DNA of 64,000 nt, taken from assembly GCA_025617745.1 (NCBI GenBank), contig CM046864.1, forward strand, positions 24,097,152-24,161,151. The letters are read 5' to 3'. This stretch comes from Heliocidaris erythrogramma. Taxonomy: Eukaryota; Echinodermata; Echinoidea; Camarodonta; Echinometridae. The notes below the pieces were generated by a model. The model did no database searches. It was not told the origin of the DNA and saw only the letters and a list, made by a program, of their open reading frames with translations. A program made the translations under genes and the position numbers. Shown piece by piece: positions 56,899 through 64,000 of the stretch; positions within the stretch are counted from its first letter, which is position 1; the number at the start of each line of letters is the position of its first letter.

Positions 56899-57081
56899 AA
56901 GGGCTGGTCACATTTGCCCAATAGCGATAACGATATTTTCGATTAATGGTACACCGTACTATATGGTGTGTACGTATGAGTTTGCTCTCGTATGTTAATA
57001 GAAGGGCAGCTCTAGGGTGTACCTTTACTGAAAAATCTCGCTATCGTTATCGTAATCGGGCAAATGTGACCAGCCCTTTAA
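56899..57081. mobile_element. Palindromic MITE with GGGCTGGTCACATTTGCCC ends
   Basis: The ends GGGCTGGTCACATTTGCCCA and GGGCAAATGTGACCAGCCC are near-perfect inverted repeats. CGATAACGATA and TATCGTTATCG pair inside. A truncated relative is in the left foldback arm at about 55290-55400. Confidence 0.8.
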
Positions 57082-57489
57082 CTGAAAAGGGGGCTCTTTA
57101 TAGTTTTAGGTTAAACGTGATCCATGCTTATTTCATCAAGATTTTGTATTTTAAATATGAAATGCTAAAGGAAACACGATGACATACCCGATGACAGATT
57201 GAACTAAGCGTTGAGAGATTTGTATCCTTTTCGACTCGACGCCCGCAATTTCTACTTCTGTTATTGATCTTGAATTGTGAATTGCCAAGTGACTCAACCC
57301 TGTCCTGTGCTTTCAAATAAGTATTCCAGATAAAGAAGGAGGTATTATTTCCTTGGAGATATAGCAAGTTTCTATTGAAAAGGAAACAATCGCAGTTTGT
57401 TATAATAATGGCAATGGCAACAAGCACAAGCTACAGGATATCGCCGTTGCATTAGTATAACACTCTTCAAGTTGAACGATCGCTGTAAT

Positions 57490-57632
57490 CAGGGGAGCGT
57501 TTCATCAAGCGTTTTGTCAGTGATTTTTTACGGACAACTGTTATAAGCTACTGAAATCCTTCCATCTGATTGGCTGAGAGCAAATTTGTCAGTAAAAATC
57601 ACTGACAAAACGCTTGATGAAACGCTCCCCAG
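57490..57632. mobile_element. Family A palindromic MITE
   Basis: The ends CAGGGGAGCGTTTCATCAAG and CTTGATGAAACGCTCCCCAG continue into CGTTTTGTCAGTGATTTTT and its complement, giving arms of about 48 bp. The core is CATCTGATTGGCTGAGAGCA. This is one of the best-preserved copies. Confidence 0.85.
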
Positions 57633-57634
57633 GT

Positions 57635-58220
57635 ACTATAATGACATGGATATATTCTCTCAAAAGAGTACTAACTTTTTTTTCTCTTCTTTTTTTACAA
57701 CTTGTCTTAAAATTTCACTCAGATTTTCCCCCTGATTTCTGTCTACTTCAGGTCACTTTTGTATTTCCTTTTAATTGCAATCAAAGATTTTTCTTCGTGT
57801 AAATATTGTGTCACTATTTCCCTGTTTTGCATTGATTAGTATAACCATGATAACCATCATTGTAATCATGTGTTTAATTTTTTAATGTGACATTCTAAGG
57901 AATACGATAGCATACGTGATGTATGAAATGTAGTAAATGGATAAATTCATCATTATGGCAACAAGCTAACATTTTTAAAGATACATAATGTATTTAAATG
58001 AGTGTACTTCTGTCAAAATGTAAGAATAATTTCCATTCCGCTTTTAAATGCATGTAAATCTGCTTCTGTGTACCTCCATTTTGTCGGTATTATTGCTAAG
58101 CAAGTTTTCTTTTCTCTCCTCTGCTTGGTGATAGATATTATGTTCTTGATATTAGATTGTATGATTATTTTGAAAAGGTTTGAAAATGTTTGATAGTTTA
58201 TTTTACTTGACTTCTAAGAA
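57635..58220. other. Unassigned AT-rich sequence
   Basis: No gene or repeat recognised, apart from faint similarity to the 54.9-58.9 kb local repeats. Confidence 0.3.
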
Positions 58221-58224
58221 AGCA

Positions 58225-58396
58225 TGTGTATGCAAGTAAGCAATCGGGGGATCGACGGCTTTAAGTCCTCGCTGAGGGACTCGGTAATGAGGATTAACGC
58301 CTTACCACATGGCACTAGCACATCAACTTGCATGGTTTCGAACCCGGGTCCTCCCAGGTACGAGATCACTGCTCTGCCATTGAGTCATCGTTCCTC
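58225..58396 (-). mobile_element. tRNA-derived SINE-like copy
   Basis: On the minus strand, a head with an A-box-like GACTCAATGGCAGAGCAG and a B-box-like GGACCCGGGTTCGAAACC (58394-58334) is followed by a body with GCGTTAATCCTCATTACCGA and GGACTTAAAGCCGTCGATCC. The head is related to the copy at 17730-17912, and its boxes look intact. Confidence 0.65.
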
Positions 58397-58935
58397 CTAT
58401 CAAATGCAAAATTTAAAATGTTCAATTTCTTCCACATTGGAAAGTCAAATATAAGAATGAATGCCTGTTACAGAATTATCCAATCTTCAACACATCGATC
58501 ACTGAAGAACTGTTCTCAGCATATTATGATAAAGACTTTTGTTGCTTTACGGTTTAATAAACTTGAAAAAAGGGGGAAGTTTTGATAATTATGAGGAATT
58601 ACCCTTCTCAGATGTCGGTATGGTCTTAATTTCTTCTCTCTTTTCCAAACAGTTTGTCATTTGATAATTTACCATAGTTTTGTACTTTGACGTGGGATTC
58701 CGTTTTGTGGTTAAAACGAAATCCTGAGAAATCGGGATGTAATAAACGGTGTTGTACATCATGTCTTGTATACCGCACGATGACAGATGTAACTAACCGT
58801 AGCGAGTTTGTATCCTATTCGGCGCAAAACCCCCGCCATTTCTACTTCTGTTTTTCATCTCAATCTGTGGATTGCCAAATAACTCAACTTTTACCCCCTG
58901 ACAAACACTTATACCCTATTTGCCGAAGTACTATA

Positions 58936-59995
58936 TAAGTTCACTGTATAGTAATTGATTATTTTTAATTGAACAAAAACAAGTTTTGAATACCTTTTCA
59001 TAAAGAGAGTAGAACATCTCGTGTACTGAATATTCAAAAGGGAGAAAAACACTCTGTATGTAATAATGAATAATTTCAGTATAGGATACTGTGCAGCCTT
59101 TGATTTTAATGTATTTAATATCTCAAAAAGATATGTAGCAACGTTAGTCCAAAACGTTATAGGCAGCAAGATATCTTTTCTGAAAAACAAAGAGTGTAGT
59201 TTTACCCTAAGTTTGCAAAACAAAGATAAAACGTCTATAAGGCAGGCGGAATTTCCTTTTATACATTGCCATTAATAACCACTTAACTGAATCGTGGAGC
59301 CTTCCAATAAGTTCTTTCCAGCTCACTAGAAGTGAACACAATTCAACCACAGGCATGACAGGAAAAACCCTGAATCGATAGAGAAGCTATTAACATGTTA
59401 AATTGTTAAACAATTCAATTCAATTCAATTTCAAGACATTATTTCCAACTTCAATATAAGTGTACAAAATAATAAAATAATGTACATATATTTTTAACAA
59501 AAATATGGCAATAATATGAGCTTGATTGGAGGGGGAAAAGAAAAAAGGAAAGAGAGAGAACAAAAGAGGGGGAAAGAGCGAAAAAGGGGGAAGAATGGAG
59601 GTGCAATATAAAATGAGTACGGAGAAGAGCTGTATTCACGAGGAAGCAGAGAGAAGAAAGTGAGAGAATAGACCCAATGGAGGGTGGGGAAGTGTCTTAA
59701 ACCATATTATAATTATGTAAGATGAAGTGAAAAGGTTTTTTTCACCCTTCTTGGGAAGGTGGCAAGAGATGCGGAGTAACACAAACATATTTAAGCTGTT
59801 TATGTAATACAACACACGAATGCACGGAAAGCTGAAATAAATCCTGATTGAAAATGCATTTGACCCACACTTAGTTATAGAATGCTTTCACAATTCGAAA
59901 CATTTCCATCTGCTCACCTCGCTTACTATCAATCATTAAAGGTATTGACTGCACAAATCTCGAGGCATTATAGCTGAAGTGTTTTTGCACATTAT
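58936..59995. other. Unassigned sequence
   Basis: Tandem AATTC units (about 59408-59432) followed by TTTCAAGACATTATTTCCAA resemble a degraded retrotransposon end in minus orientation. GA-rich simple sequence lies at 59530-59690. No gene recognised. Confidence 0.3.
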
Positions 59996-59999
59996 ATTC

Positions 60000-60612
60000 A
60001 TATTTTGCTCAGGTACGAATATTTGCCATTCCTTCTCCCTCCTCGGTGTTATCTCATCACTCAACTGATAAAAGATCCTGCTCCCCATCGAGACCTCGTG
60101 TTCAAAATGAATTTCCATTTGGTCCAAAAGCCATTAATGGTACCCATCTCGTTCAGTCAGACTTCAGGTCATCTACTTTCTGTGGTACAGTTGCTGATAT
60201 AAAATTTCTTGTAATTATCATTATAATATGATGACGTAGTTCCTAATTAAGTGATCGGTTGATAGTGGACATGTGACCAGACATCTTTTTTTCTCACTTA
60301 GTCGTTAGAAAATGCTAATGATCATAATGACCGGTCAGCATTTTCTGTCGACCTGGGGCCAGTTTCCCGAAACCGTCATTAGTCTATAAGTTTATAGACA
60401 TCCAATAGAAACACGTGTTGGAGAATTAAGACGCGTTTCAATGGGATGTCCACCCTGCTGGTTTATCGTCTAAATCCAACATTGTCAGTCGACTCTACAC
60501 CATCTTCATATTTTGCTTAGGTTTGAATATATTCTGTTCCTCCCCTCTCCCGTTATCTCGTCACTCATCTGATAAAAGACCCTGCTCCTGATCGAGACCT
60601 CGTGTTGGTGGT
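60000..60612 (+). repeat. Two diverged copies of a sequence of about 110 bp
   Basis: CATATTTTGCTCAGGT, TTATCTCATCACTCAACTGA and TAAAAGATCCTGCTCCCCAT, then CGAGACCTCGTGTT, recur at about 59997-60100 and 60508-60608. A third, partial copy is near 62332-62395. Between the two copies, 60407-60452 forms an imperfect hairpin (GACATCCAATAGAAACACG against CGTTTCAATGGGATGTC). Confidence 0.65.
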
Positions 60613-60614
60613 AC

Positions 60615-61130
60615 ATTTGCCATTTTGTCAACAAACGACTCACGAAAACCATTTCATCTTGTCCCATTCAAGTTCGTCTACAGTTCAGTAATTTGTGAGG
60701 CCAACTAACTCCGGACAAATGCCCCCAAATGTGTAATGTTCGTTTGACTGTTATCCGATTTTATAAAACGGGTTCAAGAATGTAGCCATCCTGATTGGTC
60801 AAATAACACCACGTGACCGTGCAAAAAAAGTGATAACGCACGACAAAAAAGGCTCTAAAGACTAAAGCACGGCTGAGCTGCTCGTACACGTACCTCTGGT
60901 GCGTGCAAACTTAAAACGCAATGAAATCGCGTACATGTAGTTTTATTGTCATTTTAGCGCAGGGATTACATGCGCGCACTAAAACGCGCATGACTTTTGT
61001 TGGCTGCGCTTATGTGATGTCATCCAGGAAAGCAAATGGAAGCCTCCATGACTGTGCGACTCTTGACGTTTCTATGGGGTTCATAACCATTTATATAGAC
61101 TTCATAATCATATTGCCGACCCGTTTTTAT
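60615..61130. other. Unassigned sequence
   Basis: Contains CpG-rich words around 60780-61010 (ACGTGACCGTGC, GCGCGCACTAAAACGCGCAT). A 77-codon ORF starts at 60921 (MKSRTCSFIVILAQGLHART). It begins with a hydrophobic stretch but has no other support. Confidence 0.3.
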
Positions 61131-61133
61131 AAA

Positions 61134-61954
61134 ACTATTAACACATGGTTGTGAGTTCGTGCGTTAGTGCGATCCGGCAACATTCAGGTTTTTATCGTGG
61201 TGTCCAACACACTCGGCTTGCGCCCCGTGCGTATAATACACTTTGTATGATGGGGTGACCATATTTCGCGCACACTCAAATTTTTATTAGAAATGTGCTA
61301 TTCGATACTTGATTTCTCATATTCTACAATAATTTATTTATAAAGTTTTATACCAAACGGAAAGCAAAATTCTGGACTAAAACTTGATTCAACAAGAACA
61401 TTAATCGACGAAGAATTTCGGAAATATCGCGATCTCGAAACCCAGTGTCGGATCGCGCAACACACTGAAAAAAAAAAGGGCATAAAAACCACGAGACCTA
61501 AGTTCGCGCACGTAAATTAACATCTAAGTTATCCAACGTAGCGGTCCAGCAAAGGGAAGATAATTGCATCATTTGTAAGACAAAATATCATACAATCATT
61601 TGGTATCACGTTTTACCTACAACTTTGATGACATCTTCTATCAAAATGAGGATTTTTTGACCGTTGTCGGTAACTTCATATTTTTCGGAAACTGACGCAA
61701 AAAGTAGCAAAATTGCCGATATTTTGTCAATATCTTCATAATTTCTCACCCAACTTAAAAGAAAATATAGTCCATATGTAATTTTAGCTTCCTCTATCTA
61801 ATAGCGCTATCAGATTTTCGAAATCTTTTGTAGTTTTTTAGATATTGCCCTGTGCGCGAACTTAGGTCATGCGCGAAATATGGTCACACCACCATACTAT
61901 AATACCTTTGTGTTGCCAGATCGCACCAACGCACTCCCAACCATGTATTAATAG
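61134..61954. mobile_element. Palindromic element of about 820 bp with CATGGTTGNGAGTNCGTGCG ends
   Basis: The ends CTATTAACACATGGTTGTGA (61135) and CCCAACCATGTATTAATAG are inverted, continuing with GTGCGATCCGGCAAC against GTTGCCAGATCGCAC. The next inner pair is TGACCATATTTCGCGCACAC against GCGCGAAATATGGTCACACC. The interior is non-coding, with many GCGCG words. Confidence 0.75.
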
Positions 61955-61959
61955 TATAT

Positions 61960-63525
61960 TGTCGAATTCTCAGTTTGTCTTATGCTAGTTTGATTTACGA
62001 AATATAATTATCAATTTAAGGTAGCATTTTAAGAAAACGTCGGCAGTCAGATAACGAAATACATGAAAGCTTCCCCTCGAGATCAAATGGGTAATAAGGT
62101 AGACGAAATTGCCAGTGGCCCAATCGGTCTGTAGAGCAAGTGATACTTAGGGATCATGGGAATAAGACTAACTGATAATTAAACACGTGGCTATTTTGAG
62201 TGTAGGAGGAGGGGGGGGGGGGGGGGGGTATTAAATCGTAGGAAGAACGTGATAGGACATGATTGTGTCGATAAAAAATGTGATTGCACAGACTAGCTGG
62301 GTTTGGTCGACCAAATGGAAATAAACTGGTTTTATCTCGTCACTCATCCTGTAAAACACTCTGTTTGCGATCAGACACTCGTATATACGTGTTTAATACC
62401 CTCCTGATTGATCGACAGAAATTGGTAACACAGGGCGCCAGGAGTTACCCGTGGACTTAAACACGGATGGAACTGTCATGCCACCCTGGTTGCTGATCGC
62501 GTTTTCGTCACTGCAAAACAAAAGCGTCCAAATTGTTTTCTTCACTTGTCCTTTCGTAAACTTTTCCCTGGTCTTTACCTATTCTTTATTGCGTCGTTCA
62601 CATAATTTTTTTTACCATTTAATTTGACTTATAAAATTCTGAATGAGGAGAAGAAGGGTAGTATTTTATCAGCTTAACCCACTGTTGAATACTGAATTCT
62701 CAAACTCCCATAGGGTTTATACAGGGGCATGCCGGTTCCCGTAGGTAATGGGTTAACAAATTTGCTACCCCCAATGAAAGTGACACATTGTCCAATTGTT
62801 ATGCTAATACATGTATAAACGGCATAAAGTTATTTTTTTTTTTTTGCTATGTTTTTTGTACTGCCACACACTCACATACTCAGAGTACAAAACTGATTAA
62901 AATATTTTCTTCTTACAAACTCTTCATTTCCAATTGAAAATACTTTATCATTTATGAAGCGCGGCAAGAGTAGTTTGGTGGGTTTTTTTCGTTATCATAA
63001 AGCGAAAGTTTAGTTTATACCGATATCTTGATTTTTATATTTCCCCTTTTTTCCTTTAAGATGGATCTCCAAATCACCTCCCACTCCTTCACATCTGATT
63101 GCATGTCATTTATCCATTTCAACTCCTAAAAAAACTAGTTGGAAATCGAATAGCATTGTGGGAGGCGTAGGAGACCAGTTCTAAGAAATGACCATGCGCA
63201 CGTTTTATTCTTTGTTTTTCTTTCGTGCTTCCCAATTTGCACGCTACCTTACACAAACATTTATGAAGTGAAGGAAACCTTGTAGTCAACAACCAATCAT
63301 CGCTTCCCATTGCATGGCTCCGATGAACACGTGATAATAGACCATTTTCGTCATACATTCTTCCTCAAGTGCTCAGTCACATACTATTCCAGTTATCTGG
63401 TACGACGTACTTAGTTGTTGTTTAATTATTTACTTATGCAGTGGGATTATACTCCAAGAAAGAAATGGGAGCGGAAAATTTACTCCGAGAAACTCGGATA
63501 CGTATGGGACCAGAAATGTTTTTTA
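61960..63525. other. Unassigned sequence
   Basis: Contains a poly(G) run at 62211-62228 and a T run near 62832. No gene recognised. Confidence 0.3.
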
Positions 63526-63527
63526 GG

Positions 63528-63642
63528 TTGGTTAAAATATGAACCTATACCAACTGTTGGTTTAAAATAATCCCCATATGTTTTACATACAATTTTTTTA
63601 ATCAACAGTTGGTAGGTTCATATTTTATTAACCAACCTAATG
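63528..63642. repeat. Hairpin with arms of about 42 bp
   Basis: The left arm AGGTTGGTTAAAATATGAAC with CTATACCAACTGTTGGTT pairs with AATCAACAGTTGGTAGGTTC and ATATTTTATTAACCAACCT. The spacer is about 35 bp. A third partial unit (TTTTAACCAACATTT) follows. Possibly a small MITE. Confidence 0.75.
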
Positions 63643-64000
63643 ATTTTAACCAACATTTCTAACTTCTAAAAGTGTGGGGATATTATCAATAGACCTCGTG
63701 GACTTGTCCAGTAGGACGCTTCAAAAATTCAGGCCAACATTTGATTGGCAAACGTTGACACAGCTTGGAATACTTCAGGATATATTTAGATCCTCTACGA
63801 AAACAGACTGTGATGATATATATTGTGTTTGTTTATTAAGGTCACGCAGCAAGTCGATGAGTTTTCACGGTCAATGATTAAACAAAATACATTGCACTAA
63901 TTTTGTTTCTACAGTGTACCTTCTTTATTAAGATTATTGAATCATTTCTGTAGGGGTTCTGTAAAATTGCTACCGTCTAGAAAACATTGAAGATACTAAT

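Larger units (their letters stand above)
55282..57082. repeat. Foldback-like inverted repeat of about 1.8 kb
   Basis: The left arm (about 55282-55868) and right arm (about 56583-57082) match in inverse order over roughly 500 bp. Examples are AATCATAATTTCACATTATC against GATATTGTGAAATTATGATT, CAGTACTTTACGCTTGAGTG against CACTCAAGCGTAAAATATTG, and TTGAATTTGATCAAAGTG against CACTTTGATCAAATTCAAG. The right arm keeps a 183-bp palindrome (56899-57081) of which the left arm holds only part. The spacer carries another element at 55868-56003 and a poly(G) run. Confidence 0.75.
54880..58935. repeat. Diverged local copies of one sequence (three copies)
   Basis: The words GATGACAGATNTAACTAANCGT, TTTGTATCCTTTTC and TTTCTACTTCTGTTTTTCATCT, then AACTCAACTTT, recur in order at about 54965-55085, 57182-57300 and 58780-58895. 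Spacing within each copy is similar. The copies are direct repeats separated by other elements. Function unknown. Confidence 0.65.

Overview
This window looks like non-coding, repeat-rich nuclear DNA from a marine invertebrate deuterostome, most likely an echinoderm such as a sea urchin. That placement is an inference from texture: AT-rich unique DNA, very frequent TACATGTA-type words, dozens of long poly(G)/poly(C) runs, many short palindromic (MITE-like) elements and tRNA-derived SINEs. It rests on no database match. No bacterial operon, CRISPR array, rRNA gene or intact transposase gene was found.

Coding content is small. The left 10.3 kb appears to hold the 3' end of a plus-strand gene: a 64-nt internal exon (2383-2446) and a terminal exon (10215-10331). 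Their phases match, they are separated by a 7.8 kb repeat-filled intron, and a long AT-rich 3' UTR follows. At 20525-20878 lies the first coding exon of a secreted or membrane protein with a signal peptide and most of a Frizzled-type cysteine-rich domain (CRD). It has a CpG-rich promoter-like region 350-540 bp upstream and a clean splice donor. A weaker candidate terminal exon sits at 26152-26272. Nearly all the other open reading frames lie in simple repeats, satellites or palindromes and are not believable genes.

The rest is a dense layer of small mobile elements. Fourteen copies of a roughly 130-150 bp palindromic element share one core containing an NF-Y-type CCAAT box. They fall into two families with different arms (A, ends GGGGAGCGTTTCATCAAG; B, ends GGGCCCCGTTTCATAAAAC). 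Two copies are A/B chimeras joined at the core with the same polarity. Several larger palindromic elements are present (about 2672-3595, 27379-27646, 49898-50562, 51044-52032, 52606-53161, 55282-57082, 61134-61954), and at least four carry nested insertions. There are SINE-like copies, a three-copy repeat with GGCGTATCCAG ends, and a degenerate hammerhead-ribozyme-like motif of the kind carried by Penelope-like elements.

Satellite and tandem DNA includes a 123-bp satellite (32838-34110) with a 491-bp four-unit higher-order repeat, a 48.3-48.7 kb array, a 53.2-54.1 kb array, a GCAAGCTTGC-rich cluster (11611-11782) and an A-B-A duplication at 41.2-42.1 kb. The 54.9-58.9 kb region has diverged local copies of one sequence.
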